The position numbers and the translations under genes are program-made. DNA of 64,000 nucleotides, from NCBI GenBank assembly GCA_963838035.1, contig CAWIPM010000004.1, positions 89,415 to 153,414 of the forward strand, read 5' to 3'. This document shows, piece after piece, positions 18,168-27,281 of this stretch. Position 1 is the stretch's first letter, and every line of letters begins with the position of its first letter. The DNA comes from CAVVNN01 sp963838035 (GTDB lineage Bacteria > Actinomycetota > Thermoleophilia > Solirubrobacterales > 70-9). Under the pieces are notes generated by a model. It was not told where the DNA came from. It ran no database searches and worked only from the letters and a program-made list of their open reading frames with translations.

Positions 18168-18624
18168 TAGCTGACCTCCTCAGCGTCGAACTCGCTCTTC
18201 AGCTTCTCCACGAGCGCATCGTGGTCGTCCTCGTCCTCCGCCTCGGCGCCGGCCTCGGGAGGAGCCTCCTCGTTGTCGAGTACGGCAAAGGCAGGGCGAA
18301 GCTCCTGGCCCAGGACGGTCTCCAGCGCATCGGCAAGCTGGTCCCGCTTGTCCGGGGCTTCCGCCTTGCGCTTGTTGAACGTGTGGTCGGCAGGGAAGCC
18401 GACCGTCACCGTCCGCCCCTCGGCGTCGAGCGCGATCGGCCTGGCCCCCTCGAATGTCGCCGCCAGCGCCGGGCTCGTCTCCCGCAGCTTGTCTAGAACC
18501 GCCGGCCAGATGCGCAGGACCTTCTCCAGGTCGAACCCGCCCTGGCCTGCGGGTCCTGTCGCCGAGGCCGCCCCCACGGGCTCGGGGCTAGACGCCCACC
18601 GCGCCGCGGGGGTCCCCCGCCTCG
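18167..18624 (-). CDS. dnaX: DnaX tau C-terminal domain in the +1 frame
   Basis: Downstream of the 0-frame linker, the +1 frame encodes about 130 residues without an independent credible start: GGFDLEKVLRIWPAVLDKLR, then a compact domain (LDAEGRTVTVGFPADHTFNK) and an acidic tail. This is the part of tau that normally follows the linker in one polypeptide. The two frames join cleanly at CCC-C within GGGGGACCCCC near 18,610-18,621, and the whole locus (18167-19952, 1786 nt) is a multiple of three plus one. A sequencing slip, a real mutation or programmed +1 frameshifting would all give this. Confidence 0.8.
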
Positions 18625-19952
18625 GCGCCACCCGTAGGAGGGTCCGGATCGGCGGACGGCGTTGGGTCAGGGGCGTCTTCAGAAGCGGTATCTGCCGTGG
18701 GTGGCGCCGGAGGGGGAACCGCCCCCGAGGAAGCTTCAGCTACCGCCGGGGGCGGTGGGGCGCCTGCGGCGACAGGACCCGCGGCCCGAGCAGCCTCCGT
18801 CCCTCGCTGCTCAAGCCGCTCGACCCGACGCAGCAGCCCCTCGGTCGAGGGATCCAGGTCGGGGCGAGCCGCCTTCAACAGGGCGATCTCGACCGCCATC
18901 CGAGCGTCGTCGCCCTCGCGGACGGCGGTCAGTGCGGTGGCCAGCTCGTCGATCGTGCGAACCAGCGTGGCGGCGCTGACCGCCGCGGCCTGGGCGGCGA
19001 GCCTGTCGGAGTCGGTCGCGGTGACGACAAAGGTGTTGGGAACCTCACCCACGGTCTGCGTTACCAGCAGGTGGCGCAGGTGGCCGAGCAGGTCGCGGGC
19101 GAACCAGGCCGGGTCGCGGCCGGAGCGCGCCATCTTCTCGACCCCGAGCAGAACCCGCTTGGGATCCTCGGCGAGGACCGCGTCCACCGCGTCGAAGAGC
19201 AGCTCCGCGTCGGCGGCGCCGAGCAGCTCCAGAACCTCGTCGAGCCCCACCCTCTCGCCGCCGAAGGCGACCAGCTGGTCGAGCGTGCCGAGCGCGTCGC
19301 GGAAGCTGCCCCCCGCAGAGCGGGCGATCATCGCCACCGCTCCGTCCTCGATCTCGATCCCCTCAGCGGCGGCGACCCGGTCCAGCACCTCGGAGATCTG
19401 CTCCAGAGAGGGCCGCTGGAAGTCGAAGCGCTGGCAGCGGTCGGCGATCGTCGCCATCACCTTGTGCGACTCGGTGGTGGCAAGGACGAAGACGGTGTTC
19501 GGCGGCGGCTCCTCCAGCGTCTTGAGGAAGGCGTTCCAGGCCTCCTTGGTGAGCATGTGGGCCTCGTCGAGGATGTAGACCTTCCAGCGCCCGCCGGCGG
19601 GGGCGTAGGCGACCCGCTCGCGCAGGTCGCGGACGTCGTCGACCGAGCGGTTGGAGGCGGCGTCCATCTCGATCACGTCGATCGAGGTGCCGGCGGCGAT
19701 CGTCAGGCAGGACTCGCACTCGCCGCAGGGCGTCACCGTCGGCCCGCCGCGCTCGCAATTGAGCGAGCGGGCGAGGATCTTCGCCATCGAGGTCTTGCCG
19801 GTGCCGCGCGAGCCGACGAAGAGGTAGGCGTGGTGGACCTTGCCCTGCTCGACCGCGTTGCGCAGTGTGCGGACGACGTGCTGCTGGCCGACCACCTCGT
19901 CGAAGGAGCCGGGGCGGTGACGGCGGTAGAGGGAGGTCGACTCGGTGCTCAT
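18588..19952 (-). CDS. dnaX: DNA polymerase III subunit gamma (dnaX, 0 frame)
   Basis: 454 residues in this frame: the clamp-loader ATPase with Walker A GSRGTGKTSMAK, the zinc module (CERGGPTVTPCGECESC), the DEAH segment (VYILDEAHML), the SRC-like DRCQRFDF and domain III, then a Pro/Ala/Glu-rich linker ending AGDPRGAVGV-TAG. The tau C-terminal domain continues in the +1 frame (next entry). The product as read corresponds to a gamma-like short form that loads the beta clamp. First gene of the dnaX-ybaB-GMC-recR unit. Confidence 0.93.
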   Translation of the reverse strand: MSTESTSLYRRHRPGSFDEVVGQQHVVRTLRNAVEQGKVHHAYLFVGSRGTGKTSMAKILARSLNCERGGPTVTPCGECESCLTIAAGTSIDVIEMDAASNRSVDDVRDLRERVAYAPAGGRWKVYILDEAHMLTKEAWNAFLKTLEEPPPNTVFVLATTESHKVMATIADRCQRFDFQRPSLEQISEVLDRVAAAEGIEIEDGAVAMIARSAGGSFRDALGTLDQLVAFGGERVGLDEVLELLGAADAELLFDAVDAVLAEDPKRVLLGVEKMARSGRDPAWFARDLLGHLRHLLVTQTVGEVPNTFVVTATDSDRLAAQAAAVSAATLVRTIDELATALTAVREGDDARMAVEIALLKAARPDLDPSTEGLLRRVERLEQRGTEAARAAGPVAAGAPPPPAVAEASSGAVPPPAPPTADTASEDAPDPTPSADPDPPTGGAEAGDPRGAVGV

Positions 19953-19996
19953 CGGGGAGTCGAGCCAGTGTATGCCCCCGGCTGTAGGTTGCGCCG

Positions 19997-21424
19997 GTGC
20001 CGACGACGCTTCGCAGCTGGCTTGTGCCCGCCGCCTGGGTCGGCGCCGTGACGGCGGCGCTGCTGGCGGTCTTCCCGGTCGGCTTCCCCAACTACGACAC
20101 GATCTACGCGCTCCTCTGGGGACGGGAACTCGCGCACGGGGTGAGCCCCGACTACGGCTCGGCGCTGCCGCCGACCCCGCACCCGCTCGCCGACCTGCTC
20201 GGCCTGGTGACGACGCCGCTCGGCGATGGCGCGATCACGGTGACGATGATCGTCGCCTACGCCTCACTGGGGCTGGTCGGCTACCTCGTCTACCGGCTCG
20301 GCGCGCTCTGGTTCGACCGCCCGATCGGGGCCGTCGCCGCGCTGATCGTCCTCACCCGGGCCCCGTACCTCTCCAACGGCCTGCGCGCCTACGTCGACCT
20401 TCCCTACATCGCGCTCTGCCTGGGGGCGCTGGCGATCGAGACGAAGCGCCCGCGCGCCGGCTGGCCTGTCCTGGCGCTGCTCGCTCTGGCGGGCCTACTC
20501 CGCCCCGAGGCGTGGCTCTTCTCCGGCGCCTACTGGCTCTACCTCGCCTGGAAGGGCGAGCGACCGCGGCCGGAGCTGGCCTGGCTGGCGGCGCTGGCGG
20601 CGACCGGACCGGTGCTCTGGGTGCTGTTCGACGGAGTCACGACCGGCAACTTCCTCTACTCCCTCACCGGCACCCGGGAAACGGTGGAGGCGCTGAAGCG
20701 CCAGACCGGGCCGGTCGACCTCGTCCTCTACGGCCCCCGACGGCTCGGCGAGGTGCTCCAGTGGCCGGGAATGATCGGGGCCGCCGGGGGCGTCGCGCTC
20801 GGCCTGGCCTTCCTGCGCCGCCGCTCGGCGCTCGGCGCGGTGGCGGCGGCGATGGCGCTCGCCGCCTTCGCCCTGCTCGCCTGCGCCGGGCTCGCGATCA
20901 TCCCCCGCTACACGATGCTCGCCGCCGCGGTGCTGGCGATCTTCGTCGCCCTTGCCCTGCTCGGCTGGCGGCTGCTGGAGGCCGGCCACCCCTGGCGGAT
21001 GCGCTGGCAGCTCTTCGCCGGCCTCGTCATGCTGATGTTCGTCCTCTGGCTTCCCAACCAGTGGGATCTCGACTCCCGGGTCAACACCGACCTCACCAAC
21101 CAGGGCCGGATCGAGGGCGACCTCACCGCCCTGGCCGACGCCGGCGCCTTCGACCCCCCCTGCGGCCCGATCGCCGTCCCCAACCACCGCGCCATCCCCC
21201 GCCTCGCCTTCGGCCTGGAAGTGAAGCCGACCCGGATCGTCAGCGCCACCGAGCAGGGCCTCCCCCGGCGGGGCTACTTCCTCGACCCCGCCTCACCCTT
21301 CGTGATCCACAACTTCATCCTCGACCCCAACGACCCGACTCGCTTCGCCCTGACCGTCCCACCCGGCTACCGCCACCGCCTCGTCGCCCAGAACAAGTCG
21401 TGGAAGGTCTACCGTCACTGCTGA
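19997..21424 (+). CDS. Polytopic membrane protein, GT-C glycosyltransferase-like
   Basis: 475 residues from GTG at 19997, with about ten hydrophobic helices. An early FPNYDTIYALLWGREL loop and a charged extracytoplasmic C-terminal part follow the layout of GT-C (mannosyltransferase/ArnT-like) enzymes that use polyprenyl-phosphate sugars at the outer membrane face. No definitive DxD is assigned, so the class is a resemblance rather than proof. Divergent from dnaX with a 44-bp gap; upstream of the ABC exporter genes. Confidence 0.6.
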   Translation: MPTTLRSWLVPAAWVGAVTAALLAVFPVGFPNYDTIYALLWGRELAHGVSPDYGSALPPTPHPLADLLGLVTTPLGDGAITVTMIVAYASLGLVGYLVYRLGALWFDRPIGAVAALIVLTRAPYLSNGLRAYVDLPYIALCLGALAIETKRPRAGWPVLALLALAGLLRPEAWLFSGAYWLYLAWKGERPRPELAWLAALAATGPVLWVLFDGVTTGNFLYSLTGTRETVEALKRQTGPVDLVLYGPRRLGEVLQWPGMIGAAGGVALGLAFLRRRSALGAVAAAMALAAFALLACAGLAIIPRYTMLAAAVLAIFVALALLGWRLLEAGHPWRMRWQLFAGLVMLMFVLWLPNQWDLDSRVNTDLTNQGRIEGDLTALADAGAFDPPCGPIAVPNHRAIPRLAFGLEVKPTRIVSATEQGLPRRGYFLDPASPFVIHNFILDPNDPTRFALTVPPGYRHRLVAQNKSWKVYRHC

Positions 21425-21478
21425 CCCGTGAGTGCCTCGCCGCCTCCGCCTGGGGGTCCGCCGTGCAAGCATCACTCC

Positions 21479-22365
<887 letters not shown>

Positions 22366-22369
<4 letters not shown>

Positions 22370-23154
22370 GCGCCGGCACGCGAGCAATGCGGCGGCTGGA
22401 ACCGGCGGCGATAGCCGGCGTGATGAGCCGCGAGGTCGCCAACTTCCGCACCTACTGGAAGGGAACCACGTTCTCCAGCGTGCTCGAACCGATCGTCTAC
22501 CTGCTCGCCTTCGGCCTCGGCCTCGGCGCAACGCTGGTCGACGAAGTCGAAGGCGTCCCCTACATCCAGTTCGTCGGCACCGGCATGGTGGCGACCGCGG
22601 TGATCTTCTCCAGCGCCCTGCCGGCGATGTTCGGCACCTTCGTCAAGCACCGGTTCCAGAACACCTACGACGCGATCCTGGCGGCGCCGGTCGACGTCGA
22701 GGAGCTGGTCAGCGCCGAGATCCTCTGGATCGGCATCCGCTCCGGCGTCTACGGCTGCATTCCGCTTCTGGTCACGATGGCCTTCGGCCTCCCCCCGGCG
22801 CCGGGCATGCTGCTGGTGCCGCTCTTCTGCTTCGTCACCGCGCTCGGCTTCGCCGGCTTCGGCGTGACGATGGCGGCGACCGTCGCCAAGATCGACCAGT
22901 TCAACTACGTCACCGCGCTCTGCATCACCCCCCTCTTCCTGATCGCCGGAACCTTCTTCCCGATCTCCGGCCTGCCCCCGGGCGTGCAGGTGGCGGCCCA
23001 GCTCAACCCCCTCCACCAGCTGGTCGAACTGGTCCGTGGCGGCGCCTTCGGCTACAAGACGGTCGACCTGGCCCGCTTCGGCTTCCTCGTCGGCTTCGCC
23101 CTGCTCACCTGGCGCATCGCGGTCAGCCGCATGCACGCTCGCCTGATCGACTGA
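22366..23154 (+). CDS. ABC-2 type permease (DrrB/NodJ-like)
   Basis: About 262 residues from GTG at 22366, inside the ATPase stop codon. Six TM helices, the LEPIVYLLAFGLGLGATL start and the FLIAGTFFPISGLPPGVQ segment before the last helix are typical of NodJ/DrrB-like ABC-2 permeases. Forms the membrane half of the exporter with the preceding gene. Substrate unknown. Confidence 0.9.
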
Positions 23155-23165
23155 GCGTGGCTGAG

Positions 23166-23214
23166 CGCGCTGCCGACTTTGACCACGCCCGCGGTGGTCA
23201 AAGTCGGCAGCGCG
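23166..23214 (+). terminator. Long perfect hairpin after the ABC exporter genes
   Basis: Arms 23166-23186 and 23194-23214 are an exact 21-bp inverted repeat with a 7-base loop, starting 12 bp after the permease stop. There is no T run, so it may end transcription in a Rho-assisted way or protect the 3' end; it also faces the SRP RNA gene from the other side. Confidence 0.6.
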
Positions 23215-23279
23215 AAGATATATGGACCGTGCACCCGCCTTCGAAGCGAGGCCCCCGGGCGTGTCCGCCGCGTTTGGCT

Positions 23280-23378
23280 CGGGCCGGGCTCGCCTGCGGC
23301 ACCCGCGGCATCCGCTTAAGGCTGCTTCCTTCCGGACCTGACCTGGTTCGCGTGCCCACGTCGCGCAGGACCCGGCCG
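23280..23378 (-). ncRNA. ffs: Small SRP RNA (4.5S-like)
   Basis: On the minus strand the universally conserved domain IV core (ACCAGGTCAGGTCCGGAAGG, then AAGCAGCC) lies at about 23,323-23,348. Flanking sequences GCCGGGTCCTGCG and CGCAGGCGAGCCCGGC pair to give the closing helix of the short, Alu-less bacterial form. Ends are estimated from the helix. It is the RNA scaffold of the signal recognition particle with Ffh. Confidence 0.93.
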
Positions 23379-23497
23379 TCAACGCCGCCAGCGGCGCACC
23401 GACCCCGAAGGCCGGCCCCTCAGAACGGGATTCGGCCCCGCTAGAGCGGATTGCGGGTTACAGGGCACCGCTGATTCCCCGCCTAGCACGGTCCGCT

Positions 23498-23529
23498 GTC
23501 GATCCTACCCTGCCGGACGTAGGATCGAC
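23498..23529 (+). promoter_or_regulatory. Inverted repeat just upstream of the CPA2 antiporter start
   Basis: GTCGATCCTA and TAGGATCGAC are exact 10-bp inverted arms around a 12-base loop, ending 11 bp before the TTG start of the antiporter gene. It could be a terminator-like or translation-controlling hairpin in the leader, or an operator; nothing distinguishes these. Confidence 0.35.
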
Positions 23530-23540
23530 ACCGGCTCGCC

Positions 23541-24791
23541 TTGATCCCCCTCCCCACAGCCGCGATCCATGTCGACACGGAGTCCTTCTCCGTCATCGTC
23601 GTTGTCGCGGCCGTCGCCGCGGTGATCGCCGCCGTCGTCCCGCGCCGCTACGCCCCACCCGTGGTCGTGCTCGAGCTGTTCCTCGGGATCCTCGTCGGCC
23701 CCCACGTCTTCGACATCGCCCGCATCGACGAGTTCATCGAATTCTTCTCCAACCTCGGGCTGGGGATGCTCTTCTACTTCGCCGGCTACGAGATCGACTT
23801 CGATCGCATCCGCGGGCGGCCGATGAGGTTGGGCGCCTGGGGTTGGGTAATTTCGATCGTCGTCGCCCACGTGATCGGCGTCGCGCTGGAAGCGTCGGGG
23901 CTGGTGCTTTCCGCGCTATACGTCGGCTCGGCGATGGCGACGACGGCGATCGGCACCCTGGTCCCGATCCTCCGCGACAGCGGCGAGATCAAGACCAAGT
24001 TCGGAACCTACCTGCTGGCGGCGGGGGGAGCGGGGGAGTTCGGGCCGATCCTCCTCGTCACCCTCTTCCTCTCCACCGACCATCCCCTGCACGAGGCGGT
24101 GATCCTCGTCGCCTTCGTGGTGCTGGCGATCGCCGTTGCGCTGATCTCGGTCCGACTCGCCTGGAAGGGCTGGCCCGCCCTGGAGCGAACCTTCGAGGCG
24201 AGCAGCCAGCTTGCGGTGAGGATCACCGTGGTGCTCGTCTTCGGCCTCGTCCTGCTGGCGGGCAAGCTCGGCCTCGACGTCCTGATCGGCGGCTTCGTCG
24301 CCGGCATGATCACCCGCCTGGCGCTGAAAGGCCACGAGCTGCACGTCTTCGAGTCGAAGCTGACCGCGGTCGGCTTCGGCTTCTTCGTCCCGTTCTTCTT
24401 CGTCACCAGCGGCATCTCGTTCGACCTGGCCGCCCTCGGCTCGCTCGGCGCGATCCTCAAGCTGCTGATGTTCTTCGTTCTCTTCCTGGTCGTCCGCGGC
24501 CTGCCGGCGATGCTCCTCTACCGCGACGTCTTCGCCATCCGCGACCGCGCTGCCCTCGCCTTCTACTCGGCGACCGAGCTTCCCCTCGTCGTCGCGATCA
24601 CCACCATCGCGGTCAAGGTCGGCCACATGAAAACCTCGACCTCGGCGGGCCTGGTCGGCGCCGCGATGCTCTCGACGCTGATCTACCCCTTCGTCGGCCT
24701 CGCCCTGCGCAAGCAGGCCGAGAGAGAGGAGGGAGAGACCGGCAGCGAGCCGCCGCCTTCCACAGGAGAGATCGCCCCCGCGCCCCTATGA
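23541..24791 (+). CDS. CPA2-family (Kef-type) cation:proton antiporter
   Basis: 416 residues from TTG at 23541. About 12 TM helices, with LELFLGILVGPHVF, GLGMLFYFAGYEID and LLAAGGAGEFGPILL as in KefB-type antiporters. It ends soon after the last helix, so it has no RCK/TrkA-N regulatory domain. Moves K+ or Na+ against protons. It is the last backbone gene before tRNA-Val and the integrated element. Confidence 0.88.
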   Translation: MIPLPTAAIHVDTESFSVIVVVAAVAAVIAAVVPRRYAPPVVVLELFLGILVGPHVFDIARIDEFIEFFSNLGLGMLFYFAGYEIDFDRIRGRPMRLGAWGWVISIVVAHVIGVALEASGLVLSALYVGSAMATTAIGTLVPILRDSGEIKTKFGTYLLAAGGAGEFGPILLVTLFLSTDHPLHEAVILVAFVVLAIAVALISVRLAWKGWPALERTFEASSQLAVRITVVLVFGLVLLAGKLGLDVLIGGFVAGMITRLALKGHELHVFESKLTAVGFGFFVPFFFVTSGISFDLAALGSLGAILKLLMFFVLFLVVRGLPAMLLYRDVFAIRDRAALAFYSATELPLVVAITTIAVKVGHMKTSTSAGLVGAAMLSTLIYPFVGLALRKQAEREEGETGSEPPPSTGEIAPAPL

Positions 24792-24801
24792 TCTCCCTCC
24801 C

Positions 24802-24873
24802 GGGCGCGTAGCTCAGTGGGAGAGCGCTCGCTTCACACGCGAGAGGTCGCTGGTTCGAAACCAGCCGTGCCCA
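24802..24873 (+). tRNA. tRNA-Val (CAC)
   Basis: A 72-nt cloverleaf: acceptor GGGCGCG paired with CGTGCCC (one G-T), a D-arm, anticodon stem CTCGC/GCGAG around TTCACAC giving anticodon CAC, and T-arm CTGGTTCGAAACCAG. CCA is only partly encoded. It is the integration target of the adjacent element. Confidence 0.96.
24843..24873 (+). other. Probable attachment site (3' end of tRNA-Val)
   Basis: A tyrosine integrase gene begins 91 bp away and reads toward the tRNA, the arrangement of elements that recombine into the 3' half of a tRNA gene and restore it. The T-arm and acceptor end are the likely crossover. No second copy of this stretch was found in the window, so the other junction must lie beyond 64 kb or be too short to notice. 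Confidence 0.5.
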
Positions 24874-24964
24874 TGGCCCGGAATCGGCTCTAGGAATGGG
24901 ATTGCGTGAATGGAACCGTCAATCGCCCAGACACCGATTCGGCAAAAAGTGCTCAGTGGGTCAA

Positions 24965-26215
24965 TCAGTGGCCCAAACGATTCGTCCGGGGCGCTCGCCC
25001 TGGCTCATCGCCAAAGCGCATCAGGCGCCAGACGAGTGCGCCATCGACGCGATGGCGCTGCATGGTTTGTGCGTAGACGCCGAGAGTCATACGCGGATCG
25101 GCATGCCCAAGCTGCGCCATGACAAAGCGCAAATCCCGGCCGGCGAAGAAGCAGAGGCTGGCGAAGGTGCGGCGCAAAGCGTGCGGGGTGAGACGATCCG
25201 GAAGCAGCATCCTCCCCTCCTCCGCGCGCTTCTCGTTGGCGCGCCGGGCCGCCTCGGCCAGCAGCCGGTTGCGAACGTTGCTCGGGTTGAGCGCTCTGCC
25301 CTTGGCGCTCATCCAAAGCGGCGCCGTAGCGCTGAGGGGTCGTCCCAGCGAGCGCATCTGCGCGACGTGGCGCCGAAGCTCTGCCAAAAGGTAGGCGGGT
25401 AGCTCGACTTCGCGCTCGCCGGCTTCGGTCTTCGCCCTGGGAATACGCCAGCGACCATCGCCGAGGTCAAACTCGCCGAGGTCGGCGCTCAGCGCCTCGC
25501 TGATCCGCGGGCCAGCCAGACAGAGCTGGGCGAGTAAGGCGCGCCGGCCGTAGCGCTGGTGCTCGGGCAATTCGGCCTCCCAGGCGCCAGCAGCATCAAG
25601 CAGGTCAAGCACCATCTCTGGCTCGAGGAAGAAGCGCGCGCCCTTACGTATTCTGACCCGGGTGCCCTTGGCTCGCGCCGGGTTGAAGTCGAGCAGTTCA
25701 TAGCGCACCGCGTCGTCGAGCACCGCGGCGAGGGCCTCGAGAATCATGTTGATCGAACGCGGCGAGAGCGGCTTGTCTCGGCGGGTGCGCTGGGCTTCGA
25801 GCACAGCCCGAAACTCGTCGACCCAACGGGCGTTGATCGAGGCGGTCCTCCGTTCTGGCGCATAGGCGAGGATGTAGTCGAGGCGCCAGCGATAGTCGGC
25901 CTGGCTGTTTGGTCGCAGCCCACGGCGCTTGCGCTGCCACCAGCGGGCGACCGTCAGCTCAAGCGTCTCCTCGCCGGACTCCTCGATCGCAGTTTCGGCT
26001 GCCTTGGCCGTTGGAGGCTGCCAGGTGCCGCGCTCGATCATCGCGAGGACGCGGTCGAGCTCGACCCTCGAGCGCTCCTCGCTCCAGCCTTCGTGGTTGG
26101 TACCGAGCACGACCCGATGCCGAGCGCCGTCGGCGCGTAGGCGCAGGCGCCAGGTGACCGTTCGCCCGTCCTTCCAACGGTGCGCTTCGACCGTGCCGGT
26201 GGCAGAACGAGGCAC
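24965..26215 (-). CDS. Tyrosine recombinase/integrase
   Basis: 416 residues. An N-terminal arm-binding part, a core-binding SAM-like domain (LTVARWWQRKRRGLRPNSQA) and a C-terminal catalytic domain with Arg in GPRISEAL, Lys in RAKTEAGE, HALRR and the GHADPRMTLGVYAQ segment with the nucleophilic Tyr: the full catalytic set is present. Catalyses integration and excision at the adjacent tRNA-Val. Followed by an excisionase-like gene 3 bp upstream on the same strand. Confidence 0.95.
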   Translation of the reverse strand: MPRSATGTVEAHRWKDGRTVTWRLRLRADGARHRVVLGTNHEGWSEERSRVELDRVLAMIERGTWQPPTAKAAETAIEESGEETLELTVARWWQRKRRGLRPNSQADYRWRLDYILAYAPERRTASINARWVDEFRAVLEAQRTRRDKPLSPRSINMILEALAAVLDDAVRYELLDFNPARAKGTRVRIRKGARFFLEPEMVLDLLDAAGAWEAELPEHQRYGRRALLAQLCLAGPRISEALSADLGEFDLGDGRWRIPRAKTEAGEREVELPAYLLAELRRHVAQMRSLGRPLSATAPLWMSAKGRALNPSNVRNRLLAEAARRANEKRAEEGRMLLPDRLTPHALRRTFASLCFFAGRDLRFVMAQLGHADPRMTLGVYAQTMQRHRVDGALVWRLMRFGDEPGRAPRTNRLGH

Positions 26216-26218
26216 GGC

Positions 26219-26608
26219 TCAACCCCGCGCGCTCAGCAGCGACTTGGGTGGGCGCGGCAGGAGCTCGACCTCGAGCGCCTCTCGGTTGCGCGCACGGGGC
26301 GGGCGGGGCTGAGGTGGGGCGAAGTCAGGAGCGCCGAGACGCTGGCGCTCCTTCCAGGCCTCGATCCGTTGCGGCTCAAAGCGCAGCGGCGCTCGAGAAC
26401 CACCGGCGCGAATGGCGCCCAGAGCCGCAGCGTGATCGCGAACCCATTCCTCGCTCATTGAGAGGCGCCCGGCGACCTGCGCGGTGGTAAGCAGCGACTC
26501 GCCCATGCCTCCAAGACGGGAACGGATGATCAAACGTCCCAGCCACTCCAGGCCCGCCGTCGCAGCTAGCTCCGCGCCCTGCCCGATGCACTCGCAGCGC
26601 GCCTTCAT
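26219..26608 (-). CDS. Excisionase-like helix-turn-helix protein
   Basis: 129 residues from ATG at 26608, overlapping the preceding gene's stop by 4 bp. The central segment LLTTAQVAGRLSMSEEWVRD, with the following RFEPQRIEAWKERQ, is the MerR-like wHTH of excisionase/recombination directionality factors. The C-terminal tail is Pro/Arg-rich. Its position next to the integrase gene supports a role in excision; regulation of the integrase is an alternative. Confidence 0.75.
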   Translation of the reverse strand: MKARCECIGQGAELAATAGLEWLGRLIIRSRLGGMGESLLTTAQVAGRLSMSEEWVRDHAAALGAIRAGGSRAPLRFEPQRIEAWKERQRLGAPDFAPPQPRPPRARNREALEVELLPRPPKSLLSARG

Positions 26609-27276
26609 CTCGGGATCGGGCGGATCACGAGCTTCGGCCAGTGGCGCTCGGCCTGCAGGCGCTTGAGCAGCGCCATCGGCCGGGGGTTGGCGAAGTAGAC
26701 CACCGCCTGGTAGCGGGACATGTGGGTCTCGACGATCTGGATTTCGCGCTGCTGCTCGTGTGGGGCCCCGTGCTTGACGACGATTGCGTGGCGCTCGGAG
26801 CCGATCTCGACCACCGCGTTGGGGCGATGGCCGCGCTGGCCCTGCTCGCGAATAACGCTGCGCCCACAGATCCAACGCGCCTCGGGGGCACGGCTGGCGA
26901 TCTGCAGGCGAACCTCGTTGATCGCGCGCATCCGCGCCATCGCTCCGATCCGCGGGGGGTGGGCTGGAAAGCCCATCCCCGAAAGCCGCGCGCCCCGACG
27001 GGTAAGCCAGACCCAGTGGGGCTCATAGACCAGCGTCCGCCCGTAGTCGGCGCACCCGGCCTTGGCAAGGTGGCGGGCGACCCGCGTCGCCTGCTCGACG
27101 TCGGCGCCGAGGAAGCGCGCCAGCTGGTCGAGGGGGATCGCGCTCTGCTCGGCGAGCAGCCGCAAGAGCTCGAGCTCCCACTCCTCCGGGTCCCGACCCG
27201 GCCTTCCCTTTGCGGGCCCAGGGCTGCGGCCAAGGTGCTCGGCCGACCTGCCGATTCTCGCCGCCGAGGAGACCAC
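26605..27276 (-). CDS. wHTH-nuclease-fold protein, replication-relaxation-like, copy 1
   Basis: About 223 residues from GTG at 27276 (GTG at 27288 is an alternative), overlapping or abutting the upstream ATPase stop. N-terminal winged helix (LLAEQSAIPLDQLARFLGAD), a WVWLTRRGARLSGMGF linker, then an alpha/beta domain resembling the Replic_Relax family (PF13814) with a restriction-endonuclease-like core. In this copy the core acidic positions are altered: RPNAVVEIGSERHAIVVKHG where the paralogues have PDALFEIDGERHAIEAEL. So it may bind DNA without cutting. Downstream of the HerA/TraG ATPase. Confidence 0.65.
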   Translation of the reverse strand: MVSSAARIGRSAEHLGRSPGPAKGRPGRDPEEWELELLRLLAEQSAIPLDQLARFLGADVEQATRVARHLAKAGCADYGRTLVYEPHWVWLTRRGARLSGMGFPAHPPRIGAMARMRAINEVRLQIASRAPEARWICGRSVIREQGQRGHRPNAVVEIGSERHAIVVKHGAPHEQQREIQIVETHMSRYQAVVYFANPRPMALLKRLQAERHWPKLVIRPIPR

Positions 27277-27281
27277 CGACC

